The notes beneath the pieces are model-generated. The model was not told the origin of the DNA. It saw only the letters and a program-made list of their open reading frames with translations, and did not search any database. From positions 124,001 to 188,000 of the forward strand of contig NZ_JANHDP010000006.1 of assembly GCF_024494695.1 (NCBI RefSeq): DNA of 64,000 nucleotides. The letters are read 5' to 3'. This DNA is from Natronoarchaeum rubrum (GTDB lineage: Archaea > Halobacteriota > Halobacteria > Halobacteriales > Natronoarchaeaceae). Below, one piece after another: positions 16,757-24,955 of the stretch. Position numbers and translations under genes: made by a program. Numbering within the stretch: the first letter of the stretch is position 1; each line of letters starts with the position of its first letter.

Positions 16757-17914
16757 ATGGACTCGCGCCGAGCCTGGACGGTCACGATCTTCCTGTTCGT
16801 CGTCGGCGACGCCGTCGCCACGCAGACGCGGGGGCCGCTGCTCCGCAGTTTTCAGTCGTCCTTTGGCGTCTCGGAAGCGCTGCTCGGACTCGTCGCGCCG
16901 GCGGGGACGCTTGGCTTCGTCGTCGCGATCCTGGGCGTCGGCTTCGTCACCGGGCGCGTCGATCTTCGCCGGACGCTGCTTTTCGGCACGCTGGCGACGG
17001 CCCTCGCGCTGTTTGCGATGAGCGTCGCACCGATCTACGCGCTGTTTCTCGTCGCGCTGATCGGACAGGGCGCCGCCGCGGGGGCGTTTCGCGGTGGGGA
17101 CCGGCCGATCCTGAGTCACCTCTACCCGGCGCGGCGCGGCCGGGTGTTCAGCCTCTACGCGCTGGCGTGGGCGGTCGGCGCGGTCGCCGGCCCGCTGGTG
17201 GTCACGGGCGTGCTCGCGGTCGCGGACTGGCGCGTGACGTACGCGCTGCTGGCGCTGTGGTTCCTGCCGCTGGTCGCCGCGCTCTGGCGGCTCGACCTGC
17301 CCACGAGTTCGAGCAACGAGCGGACGCTCTCGCTCGCCGAGCTCAGGCGCCTGCTCGGGCGCCCGGCGATTCTGGGGTCGACGACCGCGATGACGTTGAT
17401 CGGCGGAATCGAGGGGATCGTGTTCACCTGGCTCCCGTACTACGCCTCGACGCTCGTCGCCCGCGATCTCGCGAGCGCCCTGCTGTCGGTGTACCTGCTG
17501 GCGTACGTCCCCGGGCGCGCGCTGAACACCTGGATGATCGACCGCGTCCGGTATCTGCCGCTGGCGCTGGCGCTCGCCGGGCTGTCGGTGCCCGCGCTGG
17601 TCGTCGCGTTCGGCGGCGTCTCCGGCGTCGGGCTGTTCGCGGTGGTGTTCGTCGCCGGCCTCTTTCTCTCGGGGCTGTTCCCGACCGTCCTATCCTACGG
17701 CGTCGACGCCGAACCGGAGTACAGCGGCCCGATCAACGCGCTGACGACCGGCGGGACGTACCTGGGGATCGCGCTGGCGCCGCCCGTCGTCGGCTGGCTC
17801 GCCGAGCGCGCCGGCATAGCGACGGCGATGTATCTCACGGTGGCGCTGACGGTCGCCCTGCTCGCGGTGACGGCGGCGACGTGGGCCGTCGCCGGGCATC
17901 CCGAGGGGGCGTGA
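16757..17914 (+). CDS. Major facilitator superfamily transporter
   Basis: A 385-residue MFS permease with about twelve membrane helices. The loop 2-3 motif is a loose GFVTGRVDLRR version of the usual G-x3-D-R-x-G-R pattern. The central cytoplasmic loop (about 185-205, SSSNERTLSLAELRRLLGR) separates the two six-helix halves. Substrate is unknown; there is no adjacent metabolic gene to suggest one. The gene appears monocistronic. Confidence 0.88.
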   Translation: MDSRRAWTVTIFLFVVGDAVATQTRGPLLRSFQSSFGVSEALLGLVAPAGTLGFVVAILGVGFVTGRVDLRRTLLFGTLATALALFAMSVAPIYALFLVALIGQGAAAGAFRGGDRPILSHLYPARRGRVFSLYALAWAVGAVAGPLVVTGVLAVADWRVTYALLALWFLPLVAALWRLDLPTSSSNERTLSLAELRRLLGRPAILGSTTAMTLIGGIEGIVFTWLPYYASTLVARDLASALLSVYLLAYVPGRALNTWMIDRVRYLPLALALAGLSVPALVVAFGGVSGVGLFAVVFVAGLFLSGLFPTVLSYGVDAEPEYSGPINALTTGGTYLGIALAPPVVGWLAERAGIATAMYLTVALTVALLAVTAATWAVAGHPEGA

Positions 17915-18001
17915 CACCACCGCGCCGACGGTCGGAAGCGATCTGCTAGATCGAGCGCGCGCTCAGTCGGACGGCGTCGGAATCGTACCGCCTTGATTTT
18001 C

Positions 18002-18019
18002 ATTTTCGATAACGAAAAT
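18002..18019. promoter_or_regulatory. Inverted repeat upstream of the copper-type Cys-rich protein gene
   Basis: ATTTTCG (18002-18008) and CGAAAAT (18013-18019) are perfect arms around the spacer ATAA. The element lies immediately upstream of a TATA-like box (actaaagag, about 18022-18030), which is about 27 nt before ATG 18054. The position, just upstream of the TATA/BRE, suits an activator or a repressor site. A metal-responsive regulator is a reasonable but unproven guess. Confidence 0.6.
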
Positions 18020-18053
18020 CCACTAAAGAGGTGTCGTGGTACTCTAGAACGCG

Positions 18054-18413
18054 ATGTCACTGGCAGACACCTCATCCGAGATCGACCACCTCGACGACAC
18101 GGCGCGGGACTGCATCGAGAACTGCTTCGAGGCCGCCGAAACCTGCGAGTGGTGCGCCGACGAGTGTCTCGACGAGGACATGGACATGTCCAACTGCATC
18201 CGGCTGTGCCGGGACGTCGCCGATCTCGCGACCATGCACGCGCGGTTCATGGCCCGCGAGTCCGGCTACACCGAGCAGCTTACGCGAGCCACCGCTGACG
18301 CCGCCGAAGAGTGCGCCGACGAGTGCGAGCAACACGACCATCACCACTGTCAGGTCTGCGCCGACGTGCTGCGCGAGTGCGCCGAGAGCTGCCGGTCGAT
18401 GATCGGCACCTGA
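18054..18413 (+). CDS. Four-helix bundle copper-binding-type protein (DUF326/Csp-like)
   Basis: A 119-residue soluble protein with 13 cysteines in C-x3-C and C-x2-C spacings (for example Cys20/24, 31/34/38, 48/52, 87/91, 99/102, 109/113) plus a His cluster near 94-98. This pattern fits DUF326/Csp proteins, four-helix bundles that store or bind Cu(I) through inward-facing cysteines. No signal peptide is present, so it would act in the cytosol. It is monocistronic, preceded by an inverted repeat at 18002-18019 and a leaderless-type promoter. Metal identity is inferred from the family. Confidence 0.88.
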   Translation: MSLADTSSEIDHLDDTARDCIENCFEAAETCEWCADECLDEDMDMSNCIRLCRDVADLATMHARFMARESGYTEQLTRATADAAEECADECEQHDHHHCQVCADVLRECAESCRSMIGT

Positions 18414-18439
18414 CGGCCGAGCCGTCGTTTCGCTATTTT

Positions 18440-19420
18440 TCAGGGACGGTAGTCGACGTCCGGCGAGAACGGAGCGATCGTCGCGGTCTGCTGGGCGACC
18501 CAGGCGAGTCTGAGGACGAACGCGAACAGGATCGCGAGCGGCGCGAACCCCAGCGTCACCGTCACGACGACGACCACCGCGTACAGCTCCGAAGGGACCG
18601 ACCCGACGTGGCCGGCGTTGTACGCGAGCAGGGAGAGCGCGCCCGAGACGATCGCGGGGACGCCGACGTACAGCAGCACCCGGGAGAGGTAGGCGAGCTC
18701 CTTCTGGACGTAGATCGTCTTGAAGTAGTCCCGCGCAACGTCGATCTGGAACAGCGCGTCCTCGATCCGGTCCAGCGCCTCGCGCTGCTCGTCGGACAGG
18801 GACTCGCCGGCGTTCGCCCGCATCTCCGCGATCTCGTTGAGTTGCTCGGCGTGGTTCGTCGAGACGGTGGCGCCCACGACGCCGAAGATCGAGACGTCGT
18901 CGCCTTCGAGCGCGCCGTTGACGGTGCGTACGTCGCGCCGCAACGAGTCGAGGACGCTCTCAAGCCGGCGCCTCGTCTCGCCGTCGAGTTCGTCCGTCGT
19001 CCCGGCGAGCCCGTCGACCGTCTCGCCGACGCTCTCGTGGAGGTGTCGGATGAACGCCGAGGGCGCCTTCGGCGTCACGTTCGTGCCCGTGGTCGCCTCG
19101 ACTTCGGATCGGTACTGCAGCGTCGCGTCGATCCGCTGGCTGAGCGTCCCCGGCGCGCCGAGTTCCCGCGAGAGGACGAGCTGGTTGATCGAGAGCACGA
19201 CCGTCAGCAGCGTCAGGTTCCCGGTGATCATCGAGCTGTACACGAAGTTGATCGGGCTCCGCGGGCGGACGGCCGCGTAGCCGAACGCCCACAGGACCGC
19301 GAGCGTCGCGAGGGTCACGCACGCCACGACGCCGGCGGCGATCGCGAGGCGGTTCCCCTCCAGAAGCAACCAGCGCGCCGCGTTCGGACTCCCGTTCGAC
19401 GCCGATCCGGAGTCGCTCAC
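18440..19420 (-). CDS. Haloarchaeal integral membrane protein of unknown function
   Basis: A 326-residue protein with two membrane helices near the N-terminus (residues 25-80) and two near the C-terminus (about 250-320). Between them lies a large, mostly helical soluble loop that probably faces the cytoplasm. No recognised enzyme motif is seen. GTG 19420 is proposed as the start because a T-rich box (cgttttccc) lies about 27 nt upstream; an in-frame ATG at 19486 would add 22 residues. It is convergent with the copper-type protein gene. Confidence 0.65.
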   Translation of the reverse strand: MSDSGSASNGSPNAARWLLLEGNRLAIAAGVVACVTLATLAVLWAFGYAAVRPRSPINFVYSSMITGNLTLLTVVLSINQLVLSRELGAPGTLSQRIDATLQYRSEVEATTGTNVTPKAPSAFIRHLHESVGETVDGLAGTTDELDGETRRRLESVLDSLRRDVRTVNGALEGDDVSIFGVVGATVSTNHAEQLNEIAEMRANAGESLSDEQREALDRIEDALFQIDVARDYFKTIYVQKELAYLSRVLLYVGVPAIVSGALSLLAYNAGHVGSVPSELYAVVVVVTVTLGFAPLAILFAFVLRLAWVAQQTATIAPFSPDVDYRP

Positions 19421-19513
19421 GGGCGATCGTACGACGGCCGGCGGGAAAACGAGACGTGACGGCGCCGCACCGACCGCGCCGCTCACCGGACGTATCGCGC
19501 ACCGACCGCGCCG

Positions 19514-20491
19514 CTACTCGTGGCCCGACACCCGCACCGGCTCGTAGGGCTCTTCGAGGTAGGCCATATCACTACTCGACAGCGAAATCTCCAGGGCCTC
19601 GACGGCGTCTTCGAGGTGTTCGACGCTGGTCGTTCCGACGATCGGGGCGTCGACCCACTCCTTGTGGAGCAGCCACGCCAGCGCGATCTGGGCCATCGTG
19701 ACGCCCTTCTCGGCGGCGAGCTCGGCGACGCGCTCGTTGATCTCCGGGCCGCCGCCCTCCCGGTAGGGATGCTCGTAGAGGTACTCCTCGGTCTCGCCGC
19801 GGGTCGTCGCGTCGATCTGCTCGTGGGGGCGCGTGAGATACCCGCGGGCGAGCGGGCTCCAGGGAATCACGCCGACGCCCTCGTCCTCACAGAGGGGCAG
19901 CATCTCGCGTTCCTCCTCGCGGTAGACCAGATTGTAGTGGTTCTGCATCGTGACGAACCGCTCCAGACCGCTGCGCTCGCTCTCGTGGAGGGCGTCCGCG
20001 AGCTGGCGAGCCCACATCGAACTGGCGCCGACGTACCGCGTGTCGCCCCGGCGGACGGCGTCGTCGAGCGCCCGCAGCGTCTCCGCGATCGGCGTGTCGT
20101 CGTCCCAGCGGTGGATCTGGTAGAGGTCGACGGTGTCCATCCCGAGCCGATCGAGACTGTTCTGCAGCTCCTGTTCGATCGCCTTCCGCGAGAGGCCGCC
20201 CGAGTTGGGGTCGTCCTCGTCCATCTGGAAGTACCCCTTCGTCGCGACGACCTGCGAGTCCCGGTCGTAGTCGGCCAGCACGTCGCCGAGCACGCGCTCG
20301 GACTCGCCCGCCGAGTACATGTTCGCCGTGTCGAAGAAGTTGATCCCGAGGTCGATCGCTCGCTCGATGATCTCGCGGCTCTCGGACTCGTCGAGGACCC
20401 ACTCGCGCCAGTCGCTCGACCCGAAGCTCATACAGCCCAGACAGATGCGACTGACCTCCATGCCGGTCGATCCCAGCGTGGTGTACTCCAT
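19514..20491 (-). CDS. Aldo/keto reductase
   Basis: A 325-residue NAD(P)H-dependent oxidoreductase with the (beta/alpha)8 AKR fold. The catalytic tetrad is recognisable: Asp and Tyr in FFDTANMYSAGESE, Lys in VVATKGYF and His in LYQIHRWD. The C-terminal cofactor region (PIVGTTSVEHLEDAVEAL) is also present. The GVIPWSPLARGYLTRP segment places it near the general-stress AKR11-type reductases. Its promoter (gtttttgat, about 28 nt upstream) is separate from that of the Gfo/Idh/MocA gene behind it, although both may act in sugar or polyol redox metabolism. Confidence 0.92.
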   Translation of the reverse strand: MEYTTLGSTGMEVSRICLGCMSFGSSDWREWVLDESESREIIERAIDLGINFFDTANMYSAGESERVLGDVLADYDRDSQVVATKGYFQMDEDDPNSGGLSRKAIEQELQNSLDRLGMDTVDLYQIHRWDDDTPIAETLRALDDAVRRGDTRYVGASSMWARQLADALHESERSGLERFVTMQNHYNLVYREEEREMLPLCEDEGVGVIPWSPLARGYLTRPHEQIDATTRGETEEYLYEHPYREGGGPEINERVAELAAEKGVTMAQIALAWLLHKEWVDAPIVGTTSVEHLEDAVEALEISLSSSDMAYLEEPYEPVRVSGHE

Positions 20492-20545
20492 AGCGGACGT
20501 TGGACGACCGGGATCAAAAACGTCCGTCTGGCGGAACCGCCGAGT

Positions 20546-20608
20546 CGAGTTTCGGCGTCCGCACGAACCGACGCCGCGTCGGCGCCGATGCCAACGAGTT
20601 TCGGCGTC
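20546..20608. repeat. Two direct copies of a 14-bp motif with hairpin potential
   Basis: CGAGTTTCGGCGTC occurs at 20546-20559 and again at 20595-20608. Each copy is followed within 15 nt by a GACGCC that can pair with its GGCGTC. The pair lies in the intergenic gap between two leftward genes. It belongs to a loosely recurring GACGCC/GGCGTC hairpin theme also seen at 35.8 and 58.9 kb. Confidence 0.45.
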
Positions 20609-20620
20609 GATCCGACGCCG

Positions 20621-21706
20621 CTACTCGTCGGCGACCGAGACGCAGGCGCCCGACTCCGCGGACCGGTAGATGGCGTCGATCACGCGCTGGACCGTCAGGG
20701 CCTCCTCGACCGTGTTGAGCGCCGGCGGCTCCCCGCTGGCCGACGCGTCGAGGAACTGCTTGGCCGACCCCTCCCAGCCGGGGTGATCGAGCGATCCGCC
20801 CGACATCGTCGACTCGACGAGGTGGTCGGTGCCCTGCTTTCCGGCGCCGAACACCGTCAGGTCGTCGCCGCCCAGATCGAGGCGCGCGCCCGCCTCGGTC
20901 CCGCGGGCGACGACCTCCTGGGACTCGGGCTCGTTTGCGGCCCAAGAGACCTCCAGCGATATCGTCCTATCGCCGGCGCAGCGGATCATCGCGGTTGCGG
21001 AGTCCTCGACGTCGAAGACTGCCTCCTCGGTCGCGTCGTACCACTCGTCGGGATCGACGTAGTCGTCGCGGTCGCCGAACTGCGAGCGGGTGACCGCGAA
21101 CACTTCCTCGACCTCAGGGTACTCCAGCAGGTACAGCGCGTAGTCGATCGCGTGGACGCCGATGTCGACCACGGCGCCGCCGCCCGACAGCGACTCGTCG
21201 GTGAACCACGAGCCGACGCCGGGGATGCCGCGGCTGCGGACGTAGTTCGCACGCACGTGGCTCATGTCGCCGAAGCGCCCCTCCGCCTGATACTCCTTGA
21301 ACATCTCGGTGGCGGGGGAGAACCGGTTGTGAAAGTTCACCGCACAGAACCCCTCGGAGTCGGCGGCGGCCGCGGCGATCCGCTCGGCGCTTTCCAGAGT
21401 GTGGGCCAGCGGCTTCTCGCAGAGCACGTCGTAGCCGTACTCCAGCGCCCCGACGGCGGCCGGTTCGTGAAACTTGTTCGGCGTCGCCACCGCGACCGCG
21501 TCGAGGTCCTCGGCGGCGTACATCTCGTCGAACGCCTCGTAGGTCGCCGCGTCGTACGTTCGGGCGAACTCCTCGCGCGTCTCGGGGACGAGGTCGGCGC
21601 CGGCGACGACCTCGTGGCCCAGTTCCTCGGCGTTCGTAGCGTGCGTCTGTCCCATGAATCCTAGCCCGACGACGCCGAGCCGGACCGGAGAATCGTGCTC
21701 AGTCAT
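20621..21706 (-). CDS. Gfo/Idh/MocA-family oxidoreductase
   Basis: A 361-residue NAD(P)-dependent sugar or inositol-type dehydrogenase. The N-terminal Rossmann domain has GVVGLGFMGQTHA. The signature EKP motif (DVLCEKPLAH, about residue 98) carries the catalytic Lys. The C-terminal alpha/beta sheet domain includes GGGAVVDIGVHAIDYALYLL with the conserved D/H positions. Substrate is unknown. ATG 21706 is preferred over an upstream TTG, with a TATA-like box (gtatttcag) about 28 nt before it. Confidence 0.92.
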   Translation of the reverse strand: MTEHDSPVRLGVVGLGFMGQTHATNAEELGHEVVAGADLVPETREEFARTYDAATYEAFDEMYAAEDLDAVAVATPNKFHEPAAVGALEYGYDVLCEKPLAHTLESAERIAAAAADSEGFCAVNFHNRFSPATEMFKEYQAEGRFGDMSHVRANYVRSRGIPGVGSWFTDESLSGGGAVVDIGVHAIDYALYLLEYPEVEEVFAVTRSQFGDRDDYVDPDEWYDATEEAVFDVEDSATAMIRCAGDRTISLEVSWAANEPESQEVVARGTEAGARLDLGGDDLTVFGAGKQGTDHLVESTMSGGSLDHPGWEGSAKQFLDASASGEPPALNTVEEALTVQRVIDAIYRSAESGACVSVADE

Positions 21707-21902
21707 CGGCGTCAACTCTGGGATTGATACTGAAATACCTAGGTGTACTCACAAGCCGGGTCGCTGCCCGTCAGGGGTCATCGCGACGTGTGAAACAGTG
21801 TACAAGGAGGGCTCCGGACCACGGAAATCCCGACGGGAGTTCCTGCCTCGCGCTCGCTGGCGCTCGCACAGATCCTACGGGTTCGTCGCCGTTTCACGCT
21901 AC

Positions 21903-21951
21903 GATTTTCACAGACTCGTCGCTCGACGGAGCAAGCGACAGCGTGAAAATC
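21903..21951. terminator. Hairpin immediately 3' of tRNA-Met
   Basis: GATTTTCAC (21903-21911) and GTGAAAATC (21943-21951) form a perfect 9-bp inverted repeat around a 31-nt spacer that itself contains GTCGCT/AGCGAC. It starts 2 nt past the 3' end of the leftward tRNA gene. It could terminate or process that transcript, although archaeal termination usually needs only T-runs. Confidence 0.35.
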
Positions 21952-21953
21952 TA

Positions 21954-22105
21954 TGCCCGGGGAGGGCTCCGAACCCTCGATCTCCGCATGTCCCAGGTTC
22001 GAGGCTCGGCAGTCCTCGTACGGACATGAGAGGCTTCCAAGGCGAGCCGCACCGAAGCTCAGAACCCTATGAGTGCGGCGCTATGTCCAGCTAAGCCACC
22101 CGGGC
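21954..22105 (-). tRNA. tRNA-Met (CAU), elongator type, with intron
   Basis: The acceptor stem GCCCGGG (from 22105) pairs with CCCGGGC ending at 21955, followed by discriminator A at 21954; CCA is not encoded. The anticodon stem is CCGCA/TGCGG with loop start CTCATA, giving anticodon CAU. The T-arm is GAGGG-TTCGGAG-CCCTC. The 5' exon is 22068-22105 and the 3' exon 21954-21989. A 78-nt intron at 21990-22067 interrupts after position 37, the canonical archaeal site. An elongator tRNA-Met intron at this position is common in haloarchaea. A TATA-like box (cttaaag on this strand, 22132-22138) lies about 30 nt upstream. Confidence 0.93.
21990..22067 (-). other. tRNA-Met intron
   Basis: The 78-nt insertion lies between anticodon-loop positions 37 and 38, where archaeal splicing endonuclease acts on bulge-helix-bulge structures. 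Removing it gives a 74-nt tRNA with intact arms. I did not find clear box C/D motifs in it. Confidence 0.85.
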
Positions 22106-22235
22106 TCGACTCGGAGTTGTCCGGTGATTACCTTTAAGCTTCTCATCTCCGGCGGTCTCGCGTGTGAGTGGCTCACGAGGGCGCCCCGGCGAGAACGGCC
22201 CGCGGTTTTAAGCTATGGGGCAGAAAGAATGGTGC

Positions 22236-23609
22236 ATGAGCGTACCCGGAGCAGTCGAATCGGCCCTCGACGGCGAGGACGTCGCGGCGGAGGTCCCCCT
22301 CGGCGGCGAGGACGTGCTGTACATCACGCCGACGCGGACGCTGATCTACCGCGGCGAGGGACTGCTGAGCGACGAAACGGTCGAGGAGTACCCCCACGAC
22401 GCCGAGCGTCTGACCGTCAAGGAGGGGCGCCGAAAGACGCGGTTCAGTCTGGAGTACCCGCTCGACGACACCAAGGAGTTCACGCTGCCCTCGAACAGCG
22501 CCGAACGCGCGCTTCACCCGGTGCTGGCGGGGATCATGAACGCCGGCGGCGTCACCGATCCCGGCGAGACGGTCGTCAAGACCTACCGGTTCAGCGAGCT
22601 GACGCTGATTATCACCAGCGAGCGCCTCGTCAAGCACATCGGCGAAGTCGTCTGGGACGAGGACTACGAGGAGTTCCACTACGCCGACGTCACCGGGCTC
22701 ACCTTCGAGGAGGGCAGCGTCGCGACCCAGATCGTTCTAGAGGTCGACGGACGCCAGCAGCGGATCAAGGCACCCAAGGAACACGCCCGCGAGGTCCGCG
22801 AGCGGTTGACCCAGGCGCTGTGTAACTACTACGACGTGAACTCGATGGAGGAACTGCTCGCCGCCGTCGCGCCCGACGAGGACGGCACAGACGCCGGCGA
22901 CGACGCGCCGGAAGTCGCCTTCGGCGAGGGCGTGGATCCGCTCGACGCGAACCCGCCCGCGCCGGACGACGAGGATCTGGTGGACGATCTCGGCGACGAC
23001 ACCGCGAACGCAGGTTCGGCACCGACCGGCTCGACGCCGGACAGCGACTCGACGCCGACCGCCGATTCAGCGCCGGAGACGAGCGACGCGAGCGCATCGG
23101 CGGCGACCCGGTCCGAAGCAGTTGCGAGCGACGCCGGAGGACGCGATGCGACCTCCGAAACCTCGCTCACGAACGGTCACGAGGACGCCGACCAGCAGCC
23201 GGCCGCCAAAGAGCGGTCCGCCGGCACCGAACAGCGGTCCGCCGGCGCCGCGGACGGCCGAGCGAACGACCCGGCGCGAGACGCCCCGAGCCAGTCGACC
23301 GGCGCCGAGCAACGGCAGGGTGCGACGACCGAGACCGCGACGGAGCAGGCACAATCCGGACGCGCAGCCGAGGCGGCGGACCCCGAGCAGGCCGGCGCGG
23401 GCGAGACCGAGCGCGCGTCGGAGCCGGCGTTCGACTTCGAGGAGGCGGGCTTCGAGCCGGTCGAGTCGGACGGCGAGGTTGACGAGAGCGACGACTTGGC
23501 GGCCGAAGTCGCCGAACTCCGGGCCGTCGTCGAGCAGCAAAACGAGCGGCTGGACGAGCAGCGCCGTGCCATCGAGCGGCTGATCGAGGAGCTCAGTCGC
23601 GGCCGGTGA
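22236..23609 (+). CDS. Conserved haloarchaeal protein with N-terminal PH-like domain and coiled-coil tail (DUF7115-like)
   Basis: A 457-residue soluble acidic protein. Residues 1-200 form a beta-rich globular domain (VPLGGEDVLYITPTRTLIYRG, and LTLIITSERLVKHIGEVVW) that looks like tandem PH-like modules. Residues about 210-400 are low-complexity Ala/Asp/Glu/Ser. The last 35 residues form a coiled coil (VAELRAVVEQQNERLDEQRR). I recall this as DUF7115 but have not verified it; function is unknown. ATG 22236 has a TATA-like box (ttttaagc) about 27 nt upstream. Its 3' end overlaps the convergent zinc-finger gene by 17 bp. Confidence 0.75.
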   Translation: MSVPGAVESALDGEDVAAEVPLGGEDVLYITPTRTLIYRGEGLLSDETVEEYPHDAERLTVKEGRRKTRFSLEYPLDDTKEFTLPSNSAERALHPVLAGIMNAGGVTDPGETVVKTYRFSELTLIITSERLVKHIGEVVWDEDYEEFHYADVTGLTFEEGSVATQIVLEVDGRQQRIKAPKEHAREVRERLTQALCNYYDVNSMEELLAAVAPDEDGTDAGDDAPEVAFGEGVDPLDANPPAPDDEDLVDDLGDDTANAGSAPTGSTPDSDSTPTADSAPETSDASASAATRSEAVASDAGGRDATSETSLTNGHEDADQQPAAKERSAGTEQRSAGAADGRANDPARDAPSQSTGAEQRQGATTETATEQAQSGRAAEAADPEQAGAGETERASEPAFDFEEAGFEPVESDGEVDESDDLAAEVAELRAVVEQQNERLDEQRRAIERLIEELSRGR

Positions 23610-23949
23610 CCTTCCGGATGCACGAGGAGCCGAAGGGGCCGAGGTCGCCGGAGTCGAACCGGATGAAGTGACCGGTCGAGAGCCCGGCGCCGCAGCGCCG
23701 ACACTCGAAGTCTCCCTCCTTCTGGACGACCTGGCTCTCGAAGCTGACGTACGTGCGGCCCTGCGGTCGGACGATGCCGTCCTCGCGCTCGATGATGCCG
23801 CGCTTCTCGGCGGTGTCGAGAATCTCGCGGGTCGTCGACGGATGGGTCGTCACCGTCTCGATGCGGTCGACCGCGTCGGCGACGCTGAGCTCCTCGTGTT
23901 CGAGCGCGCGGAGCAGTTCGAGTCCGACCTCGACGGGGTCGCCGTCCAT
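23593..23949 (-). CDS. Winged-helix zinc-finger protein (DUF5830-like)
   Basis: A 118-residue protein. Residues 5-65 look like a winged helix (LSVADAVDRIETVTTHPSTTREILDTAEKRGII). A treble-clef-like zinc site follows with Cys83-x2-Cys86, His94 and Cys110 as likely ligands. I recall this as the haloarchaeal DUF5830 family; the target is unknown. A TATA-like box (cttaatcc) lies about 29 nt upstream. Its end overlaps the 3' end of the upstream-facing gene by 17 bp, tail to tail. Confidence 0.75.
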   Translation of the reverse strand: MDGDPVEVGLELLRALEHEELSVADAVDRIETVTTHPSTTREILDTAEKRGIIEREDGIVRPQGRTYVSFESQVVQKEGDFECRRCGAGLSTGHFIRFDSGDLGPFGSSCIRKVTGRD

Positions 23950-24117
23950 GTCTTCTGGCAGTCACTGCACGGCCGAGCGGATTAAGCGTTGCGCGGCAGC
24001 GGCGATGCCGCGACGCCGCGGCGACGTCGGCGTCCCGATGCACCGACCGACGCGAGGTCGCGCTGACGATCCGCTCCACCAAAAGAGGTTCAAGGAGCGC
24101 CCGTCATCTGAGGAGTG

Positions 24118-24780
24118 ATGGAATCGGGAACGCGGCGATCGCTGGCGGGCGTCGGCCTGCTCGCGGTCGTCGCCGCCGTCGCACTGACGCTCTCGCCCGA
24201 CACTGCTATCGGCGCGATCGATACCGCCGCCGACGATCCGGCGATGTTTCTCGCCGTCGTCGCCGCGCTGTATTTCGTCCGGCCGCTCGCGCTGTGGCCG
24301 CCGACCCTCGTCGCGATCGTCGTCGGCTACGGCCTCGGAATCGCGGCGGGCGTTCCCGTCGCGCTCGCGGGCGCCGCCCTCACCTCGATGCCGACCTACG
24401 CCGCCGCGCGCTGGGTCGGCGCGGGCAACGACTGCGCCCCGATCGAGCGCCTGGCGAGCGTCGGCGGGGGGTATTTCGGATCCGCGGGTGACCTCCGGGG
24501 CGTCGTCGCGGCGCGGCTGGCGCCGATCCCGGCCGACGCCGTCAGTTGCGCCGCCGGGCTGTCGGCGGTGCCGCCGCGCGCGTTCGCGCTGGGCGTGCTC
24601 GTCGGCGAGTTGCCCTGGACCGTGGCGGCCGTCGTCGTCGGGAACTCGCTGTCGACGATCACCGCGCGGGGGCTGGGCGGTGTCGGGCTGCCGCTGGCCG
24701 TCGCGACGACGGCCGCCGCGGTGCTCTTGCTCGCGGGGCCGGCGTACGAGCGGTTCGGGAACCGGAGCACGGGAGCTTAG
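24118..24780 (+). CDS. TVP38/TMEM64 (VTT/DedA-like) membrane protein
   Basis: A 220-residue integral membrane protein of the VTT fold. The conserved middle is visible: LWPPTLVAIVVGYGLGIAAG, then ARWVG, then the ARLAPIPADAVSCAAGLSAV segment with its Arg and Pro. DedA/VTT proteins are thought to be lipid scramblases or ion-coupled transporters; the archaeal substrate is unknown. ATG 24118 directly follows an in-frame GTG, and the ATG is preferred. The stop overlaps the zinc-finger microprotein gene on the other strand by 4 bp. Confidence 0.82.
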   Translation: MESGTRRSLAGVGLLAVVAAVALTLSPDTAIGAIDTAADDPAMFLAVVAALYFVRPLALWPPTLVAIVVGYGLGIAAGVPVALAGAALTSMPTYAAARWVGAGNDCAPIERLASVGGGYFGSAGDLRGVVAARLAPIPADAVSCAAGLSAVPPRAFALGVLVGELPWTVAAVVVGNSLSTITARGLGGVGLPLAVATTAAAVLLLAGPAYERFGNRSTGA

Positions 24781-24908
24781 TTCCAGAAGGTGTCGCTGCA
24801 GTCCATGATCACGCCGTGCTGCGGGCAGACGTACTTGCAGTGGCGCTTGTACAGCGGCTCCTCGCACATCGGACAGGGTCGGCCGCCGTCCGCGTCATCG
24901 TCGGTCAC
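24777..24908 (-). CDS. Zinc-finger microprotein, 43 residues
   Basis: A GTG at 24908 opens a 43-codon frame: an acidic start, then CPMCEEPLYKRHCKYVCPQHG and a DCSDTFWN end. The knuckles Cys12-x2-Cys15 and Cys24-x3-Cys28, plus His31 and Cys37, offer enough ligands for one or two zinc ions. It matches my memory of haloarchaeal zinc-finger microproteins (named after Haloferax genes such as HVO_2523), several of which affect growth or motility. It lies 47 nt downstream of the RHH-like gene on the same strand and may be cotranscribed with it. Confidence 0.82.
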   Translation of the reverse strand: MTDDDADGGRPCPMCEEPLYKRHCKYVCPQHGVIMDCSDTFWN

Positions 24909-24955
24909 AGCGGACCCACGTGCGGAATCGATTTGAGTCTTGCCAGAGTCGGCGC

